A DNA stretch of 6,579 nucleotides from Sulfurovum sp. (GCA_027066595.1 JAMONG010000251.1:1-6579), one strand, 5' to 3'; shown: positions 1 to 5,463, counted from the first letter of the stretch. Numbers and translations are program-made. Notes: generated by a model from the sequence alone, not told the origin.

Positions 1-104
1 ATGAGCTTATCGAGATTACACCTCTTTCTGTTCGTATTCGTAAAAAATCTTTGGATGCGAATGAGCGTAAAAGAAATGCAAGAGATAAGAAAAATTCGAA
101 GTAA
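1..104 (+). CDS. typA: TypA/BipA ribosome-associated GTPase, C-terminal end only (5' part outside the window)
   Basis: Only the last 33 complete codons are present, read in frame from base 3, preceded by the last two bases of a codon; the stop is TAA at 102-104. The peptide begins ELIEITPLSVRIRKK and continues with an N-E-R-K-R basic stretch ending in lysines. This matches the conserved end of TypA/BipA, where an E-(L/V)-(I/V)-E-(V/I)-T-P motif precedes R-(I/L)-R-K and a basic tail. BipA is a translational GTPase of the EF-G/LepA class that acts on the ribosome and assists 50S subunit assembly under stress. The GTPase and EF-G-like domains lie outside the window, so their integrity cannot be judged. 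A competing frame from base 1 opens with ATG but gives a low-complexity peptide with no family resemblance. Confidence 0.85.
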   Translation, partial: ELIEITPLSVRIRKKSLDANERKRNARDKKNSK

Positions 105-107
105 TTC

Positions 108-133
108 GTAGGGTGTTGTCTCCCGACAACACC
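108..133 (+). repeat. GTAG-headed hairpin, REP-like element 1
   Basis: GTAG at 108-111 is followed directly by a perfect 9-bp stem: GGTGTTGTC at 112-120, loop TCCC at 121-124, and GACAACACC at 125-133. A GTAG tetranucleotide at the foot of a short hairpin is the hallmark of REP sequences mobilised by RAYT (Y1 HUH) transposases. It begins 3 bases after the typA stop, so it could also help end typA transcripts, but no T-tract follows (TTGATAT), so I do not call it a terminator. Confidence 0.55.
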
Positions 134-135
134 TT

Positions 136-172
136 GATATAAAATATTCTACATAAAGCAATATTTTATATC
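136..172. repeat. Perfect 13-bp AT-rich inverted repeat
   Basis: GATATAAAATATT at 136-148 is exactly complementary to AATATTTTATATC at 160-172, with an 11-base loop at 149-159. The loop contains CTAC (149-152), which is GTAG on the - strand. The repeat sits between REP-like element 1 and the inverted REP-like pair, so it may be part of the same composite palindromic element. Confidence 0.6.
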
Positions 173-173
173 T

Positions 174-194
174 GTAGGTTCGATATAATCGAAC
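174..194 (+). repeat. GTAG-headed hairpin, REP-like element 2
   Basis: GTAG at 174-177 is followed by GTTCGAT (178-184), a 3-base loop ATA, and ATCGAAC (188-194), a perfect 7-bp stem. It is the left half of an inverted pair with element 3. One base further out (T173) also pairs with the partner, giving outer arms 173-184 and 221-232. Confidence 0.6.
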
Positions 195-210
195 ATTTAA
201 TATTTGGATA

Positions 211-231
211 GTTCGATTACATCGAACCTAC
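211..231 (-). repeat. GTAG-headed hairpin, REP-like element 3 (inverted partner of element 2)
   Basis: On the - strand, GTAG (231-228) is followed by a 7-bp stem made of 227-221 and 217-211 with a 3-base loop at 218-220. Compared with element 2, the only difference over the 22-base arms (173-194 and 211-232) is one loop base. The 16-base AT-rich spacer 195-210 separates the two. This gives a BIME-like head-to-head pair that could fold either as two small hairpins or as one 22-bp cruciform arm with a single mismatch. Confidence 0.6.
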
Positions 232-267
232 AATCCCCTTCACCCAAATCTACAGCAAACTAAAAGA

Positions 268-606
268 CTATTTTATAAGTTGAATAAATTTTGTGAAAAA
301 ACTTTTTCTTTGTGGTATACCTTCTATCATTAGCCAATCATATATTTCATTAACTAGATTTTCACTTTTTTTATCTTCAGCAACTATCATATATCCTGAC
401 CATACGTCCCAATCTAGTGAAAGTAAATGTTTGTTATCTGAGTATTTTTGAAAAATTCCAGAAAAGGAATGAATTAATTCTTCTGAGGGTGAAAGATTAA
501 ACTTTTTTGCGATTTGCAATGAAAGGAAGGAATAATTATTTTCTTTAACACCATATATATCTACGGTTAATCGTTTGCTTGCATCTCTATTTTTTTCAAT
601 TTTCAT
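268..606 (-). CDS. Small hypothetical protein, AT-rich, possibly immunity-like
   Basis: This encodes 112 residues beginning MKIEKNRDASKRL. I place the start at the ATG at 606-604 because a strong GGAGGA lies just upstream; an in-frame TTG four codons earlier would swallow that ribosome-binding site. The start lies inside the 3' end of the upstream flavoprotein gene (11-base overlap), so translation is probably coupled. I do not recognise the family with confidence. It shows a short basic N-terminus, a central helical stretch containing AKKFNLSPSEEL, then LLSLDWDVWSGYMIVAEDKK and a C-terminal segment with NEIYDWL. The W-x-x-W-S-G core followed by a helix recalls small single-domain immunity proteins of toxin systems (for example Imm51-like), but that is only an impression. 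There is no signal peptide or membrane segment. Codons are richer in A/T than in the neighbouring flavoprotein gene, which hints at later acquisition. Confidence 0.7.
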   Translation of the reverse strand: MKIEKNRDASKRLTVDIYGVKENNYSFLSLQIAKKFNLSPSEELIHSFSGIFQKYSDNKHLLSLDWDVWSGYMIVAEDKKSENLVNEIYDWLMIEGIPQRKSFFTKFIQLIK

Positions 607-1819
607 TAATTCCTCCAACTCTCAACCCACTCACCCAAGCCCAGTGAAAATTAAACCCTCCCCTATCTCCATCGACATCCAGTATCTCTCCTGCGAAGAA
701 TAGATTAGGTACAAGTTTTGACTCCATCGTTTGAGGGTTGACTTCGCTGGTGTCAATGCCCCCTGTGGCTACCTCTGCACCTTTAAACCCTTTGGTATCA
801 GAGATGCTCAGTTTGAGGTTTTTGATAGCGTGTACGAGTTTGTTTATCTCTTTTCTGTTGAGGGCATCTTCTGTGCGTACTTTGCATTTGGACTGCTCTA
901 GTATGATGGCTATGAGTTTTTTGTTTATGACACCTTGTAACCACAAAGATAAAGGTTTTTCACTTACCTTACCTACTCTAGCTTGCAGTAAGTTTGTGAG
1001 TTTCTCTTTGCTGAGTTCTGGCATGAGGTCAAGACTTAGTTCACAGTAGTCAAAGGTTGCTAGCCTAGTGCTCGCTTCACGGCTTAGGTCTAGTATGGCT
1101 AGACCGCTTATACCGTAGTTGGTAAAGAGTAGATCACCTTTTTTCTCTGTAATGTACACACCGTTTGCATAAAGCTTAGCTAGTCCTGCTACTTTTACCC
1201 CTGCACAGCCTTTTACCCATGCTTCGTCAGAACAAAGTTGTACAAGGCTTGGGTGTCTTGGAACAAGTGCATGTCCCATCTTCGTAGCAAAAGCATACCC
1301 AGAGTTAGAACCCCCTAAGTGTGGAGCAGCAGGTGAACCAGAAGCAAGAACGAGTTGTTCACAGCTTTTTTTACCTTGGCTTGTTTCTAGTGTAATGGTA
1401 GTACCTTTTTTGTCTATGCTTGTGACAGCACAGTCACAGACTATCTCCACGCCCACCTTTTTTGCCTCATATTCTAAAAGTTCAACAACAGATGAGGCTT
1501 GCAAAGACATAGGAAACATCTTCCCCTCTTTCCCCTCTACAAGCTCTAACCCTATAGATGTGAAAAACTTTTCTACCACTTCAAAGTCATACCCTTTAAG
1601 TACTTCTTCTATAAAAGGAGGATTTTGTGAATGAAATCTATGGTTATTGATGTATCTATTGTCTATATTACATTTTCCATTACCTGAAACAAGGATTTTT
1701 TTACCTATTTTATTGTTTTGTTCTAGCAAAATTACCTTTTGCCCTGCTCTTGCTCTAGTGATGGCAGTACAAAGCCCCGCAGCTCCTGCCCCGATGATTA
1801 TCATAGTTTCATTATTCAT
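596..1819 (-). CDS. NAD(P)/FAD-dependent flavoprotein of the HI0933/YhiN/BaiN family
   Basis: 407 residues, the usual length for the family. An N-terminal Rossmann dinucleotide fold carries GAGAAG at residues 10-15 and the acidic end of beta-2 in LLEQNN. The family signature follows as KIGKKILVSGNGKCNIDN (37-54). Further family blocks are GKMFPMSLQASSVV (about 99-112), ASGSPAAPHLGGSNSGY (about 159-175), LLFTNYGISGLAILDLS (about 230-246) and ATGGIDTSEVNPQTMES (351-367). The C-terminal FAD-binding block is LFFAGEILDVDGDRGGFN plus WAWVSG (373-398). E. coli YhiN has been reported to make dihydrouridine at position 2449 of 23S rRNA (RdsA), while BaiN of gut clostridia reduces bile-acid intermediates. 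The rRNA-modifying role is the more plausible one here but is inferred. Methionine 6, directly before IIIGAGAAG, is an alternative start that fits the family N-terminus well. No clear Shine-Dalgarno precedes either start. Confidence 0.92.
   Translation of the reverse strand: MNNETMIIIGAGAAGLCTAITRARAGQKVILLEQNNKIGKKILVSGNGKCNIDNRYINNHRFHSQNPPFIEEVLKGYDFEVVEKFFTSIGLELVEGKEGKMFPMSLQASSVVELLEYEAKKVGVEIVCDCAVTSIDKKGTTITLETSQGKKSCEQLVLASGSPAAPHLGGSNSGYAFATKMGHALVPRHPSLVQLCSDEAWVKGCAGVKVAGLAKLYANGVYITEKKGDLLFTNYGISGLAILDLSREASTRLATFDYCELSLDLMPELSKEKLTNLLQARVGKVSEKPLSLWLQGVINKKLIAIILEQSKCKVRTEDALNRKEINKLVHAIKNLKLSISDTKGFKGAEVATGGIDTSEVNPQTMESKLVPNLFFAGEILDVDGDRGGFNFHWAWVSGLRVGGINEN
611..616 (-). promoter_or_regulatory. 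Shine-Dalgarno site that fixes the start of the small gene at 606
   Basis: GGAGGA on the - strand lies 4 bases before the ATG at 606-604. It sits inside the last codons of the upstream flavoprotein gene, consistent with translational coupling, and it rules against the TTG start that would overlap it. Confidence 0.7.
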
Positions 1820-1823
1820 AAGG

Positions 1824-1830
1824 TATTATA
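1824..1830. promoter_or_regulatory. Shared -10 element for divergent promoters
   Basis: TATTATA reads as TATAAT on the - strand (1830-1825) and as TATTAT on the + strand (1824-1829), so one site could serve both divergent genes. The + strand leader would be about 20 bases and carry AAGGA (1846-1850), 6 bases before the ATG at 1857. The - strand transcript would start at or just before the ATG at 1819, making it leaderless there or giving a short leader for methionine 6. No convincing -35 box is visible on either strand. Confidence 0.4.
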
Positions 1831-1856
1831 GCTCAAAAGATTTATAAGGATTAAAT

Positions 1857-2171
1857 ATGTCAGCATTAGTAGAATTTAGTATGTTTCCCACAGAGGCAAC
1901 ACAAAGTAAAAGTGCCTTCGTAGCACGCGTTTTAGATATAGTAGATAAAAGTGGCTTAGGGTATCAACTTACACCTATGGGCACTATTATCGAAGGTGAA
2001 ACAGTAGCAGAAGTACTTGCAGTAATCAACGAAGCTTACGAGGAGTTACAAAAAGACTGTGGACGTGTCTATAGCTCCATTAAAATAGATTGGCGTGAAG
2101 GTCCAGTTGGAAGATTGAAAAATAAAGTAGGTGCAGTAGAAGCGAAATTGGGAAGAAAGCTTAACAGTTAA
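1857..2171 (+). CDS. MTH1187-family thiamine-binding protein (UPF0045/DUF77)
   Basis: 104 residues, typical for this single-domain family with a ferredoxin-like alpha/beta fold. Visible family features are the first strand VEFSMFPTE, the motif YQLTPMGTIIEGE (36-48), an amphipathic helix rich in E and A (about 50-67), and the strand RVYSSIKIDWREG (70-82) before a basic helical tail. Family members related to Bacillus YkoF bind thiamine or its pyrimidine moiety in the cytosol and form multimers; the physiological role is not settled. AAGGA, 6 bases upstream, supports the ATG at 1857. A gap of only 42 bases separates it from the next + strand gene, which overlaps purM by one base, so the three may be co-transcribed. 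The 37-base upstream gap is too short for a TPP riboswitch. Association with purM makes sense because AIR is also the precursor of the thiamine pyrimidine. Confidence 0.85.
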   Translation: MSALVEFSMFPTEATQSKSAFVARVLDIVDKSGLGYQLTPMGTIIEGETVAEVLAVINEAYEELQKDCGRVYSSIKIDWREGPVGRLKNKVGAVEAKLGRKLNS

Positions 2172-2178
2172 TTTTAGT

Positions 2179-2184
2179 TATAAT
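2179..2184 (+). promoter_or_regulatory. Candidate internal -10 box before the small membrane protein gene
   Basis: A perfect TATAAT lies in the 42-base gap after the thiamine-binding gene. A start near 2191 would give a leader of about 23 bases carrying GAAGGG (2201-2206), 7 bases before the ATG at 2214. No -35 box at normal spacing is evident, as is common in Campylobacterota. It could give the membrane protein and purM expression independent of the first gene. Confidence 0.4.
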
Positions 2185-2213
2185 ACGCGTAATTTTTCAC
2201 GAAGGGTTTTTCA

Positions 2214-2450
2214 ATGTGTGCTGAAAAGATACAACGTTTAATACAAGCAAGTATACTCGGAATCGTTATGGGTTTTACTGCAAGTGGCATAAGTGGTGAG
2301 GCAGGAATGCTTCAAATAGCTTTTCTTTTGCAGTTTGGTATGATGGTTATGCTTGCCATTGCAGGTCTTACAGGCTGGTGTCCAGGACTTATCATACTTA
2401 AAAAAATATTTCCTTCATGTGAAGAGATGAATACTAAAGGTACTAACTAA
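2214..2450 (+). CDS. Small two-helix membrane protein, YgaP/DUF2892-like
   Basis: 78 residues with two hydrophobic segments, roughly 9-27 and 32-52, joined by a short glycine-containing turn, then a C-terminal stretch with GWCPGLIILKKIFPSCE. The arrangement of two membrane helices followed by G-x-CP and a second cysteine about 13 residues later resembles the DUF2892/YgaP transmembrane domain, where CP follows the second helix and the segment ends in a C-containing turn. In YgaP this domain anchors a rhodanese, but no rhodanese is present here and the stand-alone form has no established function. The short basic N-terminus suggests insertion in the cytoplasmic membrane. GAAGGG upstream supports the ATG. 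Its stop TAA (2448-2450) shares one base with the purM start (TAATG), so translation of the two is probably coupled. Confidence 0.75.
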   Translation: MCAEKIQRLIQASILGIVMGFTASGISGEAGMLQIAFLLQFGMMVMLAIAGLTGWCPGLIILKKIFPSCEEMNTKGTN

Positions 2451-3445
2451 TGTCAGATATTTCATATAAAGATGCAGGGGTAGATATCGATGCAGGGAAT
2501 GCATTTGTAGAAGCCATCAAAGCAGACGTAAAATCAACTTTTGATAGCAACGTTATAGGAGGCATCGGTTCATTTGCAGGTGCGTATGCACTTCCAACAG
2601 GATATAAAGAACCTGTTATATTATCTGCAACAGATGGTGTAGGTACGAAGCTTCGTATCGCGATAGAGAGTGGTAAACTTGACACGGTGGGTATTGACCT
2701 TGTGGCAATGTGTGTAAATGATCTCATTTGTAACAACGGTACACCGATGTTTTTCCTTGACTACTATGCGACAGGTAAATTACTTCCTGAGAATGCAAAA
2801 GATGTGGTTGCAGGTATCGCTGAAGGCTGTAGACGAAGCGAGTGTGCCCTTGTAGGTGGAGAGACAGCAGAAATGCCAGGGATGTACTCAGATGATGACT
2901 TCGACTTAGCAGGTTTTGCAGTAGGTATCGCAGAACGTTCAGAGATGGACACAGTGGCTAACGTAAGAGAAGGTCAAATCCTCATTGCAATGCCTAGTTC
3001 AGGGGTACACTCAAATGGGTACTCACTTGTAAGAAAACTTTTCTTTGAGAAGTTAGGTATGACACTTGACACAGAGTTTGAAGGTAAACCACTGGTAGAT
3101 ACATTACTAGAACCAACGCGTATCTATGTAAAAGAGTATAAAGCCAATAAACAGCACGTTAAGGCTTTAGCCCACATCACAGGTGGTGGAATCGTAGAAA
3201 ACCTTCCACGTGTACTGCCAGAGGGTATGAGAGCAATAGTAAACAAAGATGCTATTCGTGTTTTACCTATCTTTGAGTTCATGTCTCAGTATGTAGCTGA
3301 AGAAGAGATGTACCGAGCCTTTAACATGGGTGTAGGAATGGTATGGGTTGTAGAACCTGAAAATGTAGACGCAGTGTTAGAAAATACTGATGGTTATGTT
3401 ATCGGTAAACTAGAAGCAGGCGAAAAAGGTGTAGAAATGGTTTAA
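2450..3445 (+). CDS. purM: Phosphoribosylformylglycinamidine cyclo-ligase (AIR synthetase)
   Basis: 331 residues, full length for PurM. The enzyme converts FGAM and ATP to AIR, the fifth step of purine synthesis in the cytosol. The N-terminal ATP-binding half shows ATDGVGTK (60-67), GIDLVAMCVNDL (81-92), GGETAEMPGMY (136-146) and DLAGFAVG (152-159). The C-terminal half carries SSGVHSNGYSLVRK (183-196), LEPTRIYVK (220-228), AHITGGGIVENLPR (241-254) and FNMGVGM (291-297). Expected glycine-rich and acidic residues are all present, with no sign of decay. The start overlaps the stop of the membrane protein gene (TAATG), and no separate promoter is apparent between them. AIR is shared with ThiC-dependent thiamine synthesis, which may explain linkage to the thiamine-binding protein two genes upstream. 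The last codons lie in the left arm of a perfect hairpin that has the stop codon in its loop. Confidence 0.97.
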   Translation: MSDISYKDAGVDIDAGNAFVEAIKADVKSTFDSNVIGGIGSFAGAYALPTGYKEPVILSATDGVGTKLRIAIESGKLDTVGIDLVAMCVNDLICNNGTPMFFLDYYATGKLLPENAKDVVAGIAEGCRRSECALVGGETAEMPGMYSDDDFDLAGFAVGIAERSEMDTVANVREGQILIAMPSSGVHSNGYSLVRKLFFEKLGMTLDTEFEGKPLVDTLLEPTRIYVKEYKANKQHVKALAHITGGGIVENLPRVLPEGMRAIVNKDAIRVLPIFEFMSQYVAEEEMYRAFNMGVGMVWVVEPENVDAVLENTDGYVIGKLEAGEKGVEMV

Positions 3446-3457
3446 CCATTTCTACAC
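3423..3457 (-). terminator. Hairpin overlapping the purM end; intrinsic terminator for the symporter gene
   Basis: Arms 3429-3442 and 3444-3457 are perfectly complementary over 14 bases; sterically this is about a 12-bp stem with a TTTAA loop. Read on the - strand, the hairpin is followed after one base by TTTTT (3427-3423), the layout of a Rho-independent terminator 15 bases past the symporter stop. Read on the + strand, the following sequence TATCTATT is a poor U-tract, so it is a weaker terminator for purM. The left arm encodes the last residues of PurM. Confidence 0.65.
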
Positions 3458-3471
3458 TATCTATTAAAACA

Positions 3472-4944
3472 TTATTCGGGTTTTTCACAAACCCCTTTAT
3501 CGATACACTCTCTATCTAACTCCCCAGACTTCCACTTTTTCAAGTATTCTGTTAAGTTTTCTTTCACATCTCCTTGCAACATATAAAGCCCTATAAGGTT
3601 TGGTAGTGCCATACCTAAGATAAGTAGGTCAGAGAATTCGAGTAGGGCAGAGGCACTTGTCACAGATGCCATCACCGTAAATGACACAAAGATGAGTTTA
3701 AAAACAAGAGTATATTTCTCACCAAAGAGGTAGGTCCAAGAACGCTCTCCATAGTATGACCATGAAATCATCGTAGAAAAAGCAAAAAGTACAATGGAGA
3801 ATGAAAGGATTATAGGGAACCATGAAATAACCGTTCCGTAAGCTGCAGCGGTAAGTGCCGCTCCTTGTTTAGCTGCTACCAAGTCAGCAAAAGCACCATG
3901 TGCATCATACACACCCGTAGTTACGATAACCAGTGCAGTCATCGTACAAATCACGATAGTATCTATAAAAGGTTCATAGAGTGCAACCATCCCTTGACGT
4001 ACAGGGTATTTAACTGCAGCGGTTGAGTGAACAATAGCCGCAGACCCTATGCCCGCTTCAGAAGAGAACGCGGCACGCTTAAACCCTTGTACAAGTACCC
4101 CTATAAGCCCACCAGCTGCAGCTGTAGGAGCGAAAGCCTCTCTTATGATGGTTGAGATAGCCTCAGGTACCATAGAGGCATTTACGACAAGTATCCATAA
4201 TGACGCAAGGAGATAGATAAATACCATCGCAGGTACAATCTTCTCCGCAGTACTAGCAATACGTTTAATGCCCCCTATAATCACAAAACCAACCACTGTA
4301 GCCATAATAAGCCCAAAGACAATAGGATACTCAGCAAAGAAAGGGATACGGTCAGAAAGTGCACCCATGGCTTGTGAAGTTTGGAAAGCATTTCCTGCAC
4401 CAAGAGAACCACCAATAGCTAAAATGGCAAAGAGTATCGCAAGCCCTTTACCGAGTTTTGTATGTCCTTTAGCGGCAAGTCCTTTTGAGAGGTACTGCAT
4501 CGCACCACCCATGATACGCCCATCAGGTCTTGTCTCACGGTAGATTTGAGCCAGTGTTACTTCAGTAAACTTTAAAGTCATACCAAAAAAACCAGCAAGT
4601 ATCATCCAAAAGGTAGCTCCAGGACCGCCAATAGCAATGGCGATGGCAACTCCAGCAATGTTTCCAAGTCCAACCGTTGCAGAAAGAGCAGTAGTAAGTG
4701 ACTGAAAGGGTGTAATTTCCCCTACATCATCAGCGGTTTTGTATTTACCTGTAATGATTTTATAAGAATGTGTAAACATACGTACATTGATAAATCCGAA
4801 ACGAAAGGTAAGAAATACCCCACCAACGATAAGCCATGCAACGATAAATGGCATACTAGTGCCTTCCATCATGCCAAAAAATACGTCAAAGAAAAAGACT
4901 GAACCTAATACACTATTGATTTGTTCAAAGATACCATTCATCAT
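3472..4944 (-). CDS. Alanine/glycine:cation symporter family protein (AGCS, sodium-coupled amino-acid transporter)
   Basis: 490 residues with about ten hydrophobic segments, the usual size for AGCS carriers, which import alanine or glycine with sodium across the cytoplasmic membrane. The AGCS signature runs from ITPFQSLTTALSATVG (77-92) through GNIAGVAIAIAIGGPGA (94-110) to FWM. A second family block is GFKRAAFSSEAGIGSAA (287-303), and a third is AFSTMISWSYYGERSW (388-403). The N-terminus has a membrane segment at about 31-48, and the C-terminal tail is polar with two cysteines. Two adjacent ATG codons (4944 and 4941) can serve as start; AGGGTGAT ends directly before the first, and its AGGG lies 4 or 7 bases from the two starts. 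The substrate cannot be fixed from sequence. It is convergent with purM and divergent from the tRNA array, so it appears monocistronic. Confidence 0.93.
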   Translation of the reverse strand: MMNGIFEQINSVLGSVFFFDVFFGMMEGTSMPFIVAWLIVGGVFLTFRFGFINVRMFTHSYKIITGKYKTADDVGEITPFQSLTTALSATVGLGNIAGVAIAIAIGGPGATFWMILAGFFGMTLKFTEVTLAQIYRETRPDGRIMGGAMQYLSKGLAAKGHTKLGKGLAILFAILAIGGSLGAGNAFQTSQAMGALSDRIPFFAEYPIVFGLIMATVVGFVIIGGIKRIASTAEKIVPAMVFIYLLASLWILVVNASMVPEAISTIIREAFAPTAAAGGLIGVLVQGFKRAAFSSEAGIGSAAIVHSTAAVKYPVRQGMVALYEPFIDTIVICTMTALVIVTTGVYDAHGAFADLVAAKQGAALTAAAYGTVISWFPIILSFSIVLFAFSTMISWSYYGERSWTYLFGEKYTLVFKLIFVSFTVMASVTSASALLEFSDLLILGMALPNLIGLYMLQGDVKENLTEYLKKWKSGELDRECIDKGVCEKPE

Positions 4945-4948
4945 ATCA

Positions 4949-5009
4949 CCCTAGTTTTGTAGATGCAATGATTATACTCATTCACAGTTAAAGACCCTCT
5001 AAACTAGGG
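4949..5009. repeat. 9-bp inverted repeat flanking the symporter promoter
   Basis: CCCTAGTTT at 4949-4957 and AAACTAGGG at 5001-5009 are exact reverse complements, 43 bases apart, and bracket the TATAAT at 4971-4976. The first arm overlaps the symporter ribosome-binding site; the second lies upstream of the -10. Both arms cannot be in the same transcript from this promoter, so any function would be at DNA level, for example paired operator half-sites. It could also be chance in AT-rich DNA. Confidence 0.45.
4971..4976 (-). promoter_or_regulatory. Candidate -10 box of the symporter gene
   Basis: TATAAT on the - strand lies 27 bases upstream of the first ATG, giving a leader of about 20 bases that contains the Shine-Dalgarno AGGG (4952-4949). 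No good -35 hexamer is seen 16-18 bases further up. Confidence 0.55.
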
Positions 5010-5046
5010 CATAAATAGATTTTTTTTAATTTTTTTCGTATATCTA

Positions 5047-5075
5047 TTGACAAATAGAAACCTTTTGACTATAAT
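5047..5075 (+). promoter_or_regulatory. Full-consensus sigma-70 promoter of the tRNA array
   Basis: TTGACA (5047-5052) and TATAAT (5070-5075) are both perfect and separated by exactly 17 bases. Upstream, 5011-5046 is dominated by long T runs (5020-5028, 5031-5036), like an UP element at about -40 to -60. Transcription should begin near 5082, giving a leader of about 37 bases before tRNA-Pro. Such a strong promoter fits a stable-RNA operon. Confidence 0.9.
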
Positions 5076-5118
5076 TGCATTCCTTTTTCAGATGAGTCTG
5101 TCTTTAAAATAGGAAAAA

Positions 5119-5195
5119 CGGAGTGTAGCGCAGTCTGGTAGCGCACCTGGTTTGGGACCAGGGGGTCGAAGGTTCGAGTCCTTTCACTCCGACCA
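5119..5195 (+). tRNA. tRNA-Pro (anticodon UGG)
   Basis: 77 bases. The acceptor stem CGGAGTG (5119-5125) pairs with CACTCCG (5185-5191), followed by A and an encoded CCA. The anticodon stem CCTGG/CCAGG encloses loop TTTGGGA with anticodon TGG at 5153-5155. The T-loop TTCGAGT is present. It is the first gene of the array, directly under the consensus promoter. Confidence 0.97.
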
Positions 5196-5234
5196 TTTAG
5201 ATATTTAACATTTAATAATAAGTAATACATGTAT

Positions 5235-5311
5235 GGTAGGCGTAGTTCAGTTGGTAGAGCGCCAGTTTGTGGTACTGGTTGTCGCGGGTTCGAGTCCCGT
5301 CGCCTACCCCA
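5235..5311 (+). tRNA. tRNA-His (anticodon GUG)
   Basis: 77 bases including the G-1 typical of histidine tRNA (5235), which pairs with discriminator C at 5308. The acceptor arms GTAGGCG and CGCCTAC are fully paired, and CCA is encoded at 5309-5311. The anticodon stem CCAGT/ACTGG holds loop TTGTGGT, anticodon GTG. It lies 39 bases after tRNA-Pro and is presumably co-transcribed with it. Confidence 0.97.
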
Positions 5312-5351
5312 TATTTAAGTAATTAATCGGTTAACCACTCTATAAGTTGAA

Positions 5352-5428
5352 GCGCTTGTGGCTCAATTGGATAGAGCATCAGACTTCGGATCTGAGGGTT
5401 AGAGGTTCGAGTCCTCTCAGGCGTACCA
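5352..5428 (+). tRNA. tRNA-Arg (anticodon UCG)
   Basis: 77 bases. The acceptor stem GCGCTTG pairs with CAGGCGT with two G-U wobbles (G1-U72 and U5-G68), then A and an encoded CCA. The anticodon stem TCAGA/TCTGA encloses loop CTTCGGA, anticodon TCG. The T-arm AGAGG-TTCGAGT-CCTCT is perfect. The 18 bases just after it recur imperfectly beyond the array (5773-5790). Confidence 0.96.
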
Positions 5429-5429
5429 T

Positions 5430-5447
5430 TAAAATGCGAGTTATGTT
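5430..5447 (+). repeat. Imperfect direct repeat, copy 1 (after tRNA-Arg UCG)
   Basis: TAAAATGCGAGTTATGTT begins two bases after the CCA of tRNA-Arg(UCG). It matches 17 of 18 bases with 5773-5790 beyond the end of the array, the only difference being C versus A at the eighth base. TACC occurs just before both copies, with a 2-base spacing difference. Confidence 0.6.
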
Positions 5448-5463
5448 ATTTATTATTTTTTGT

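Noticed and set aside
1..111. Frame-1 reading from the ATG at base 1 giving a 36-residue peptide
   Set aside because: The peptide is low-complexity with no resemblance to a family, while the frame from base 3 gives a clear TypA/BipA C-terminus ending at 104.
184..189. TATAAT inside REP-like element 2
   Set aside because: It is formed by the hairpin sequence between two gene 3' ends, with no downstream + strand gene for it to serve.
738..1634. Two + strand open frames inside the flavoprotein gene (738-1049 and 1395-1634)
   Set aside because: They are antisense to a well-conserved coding sequence, lack ribosome-binding sites and show serine/leucine-rich composition typical of shadow frames.
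1820..1856. TPP riboswitch before the thiamine-binding gene
   Set aside because: The gap is only 37 bases and contains no THI-box-like core such as CTGAGA, so a TPP aptamer cannot fit.
2443..2952. Minus-strand open frames across the start of purM
   Set aside because: They are antisense to strongly conserved PurM motifs and have no independent coding signal.
5014..5048. 7-bp inverted repeat around the poly-T region before the tRNA promoter
   Set aside because: The loop is 21 bases and the arms are AT-rich; the T runs are better explained as an upstream promoter element.
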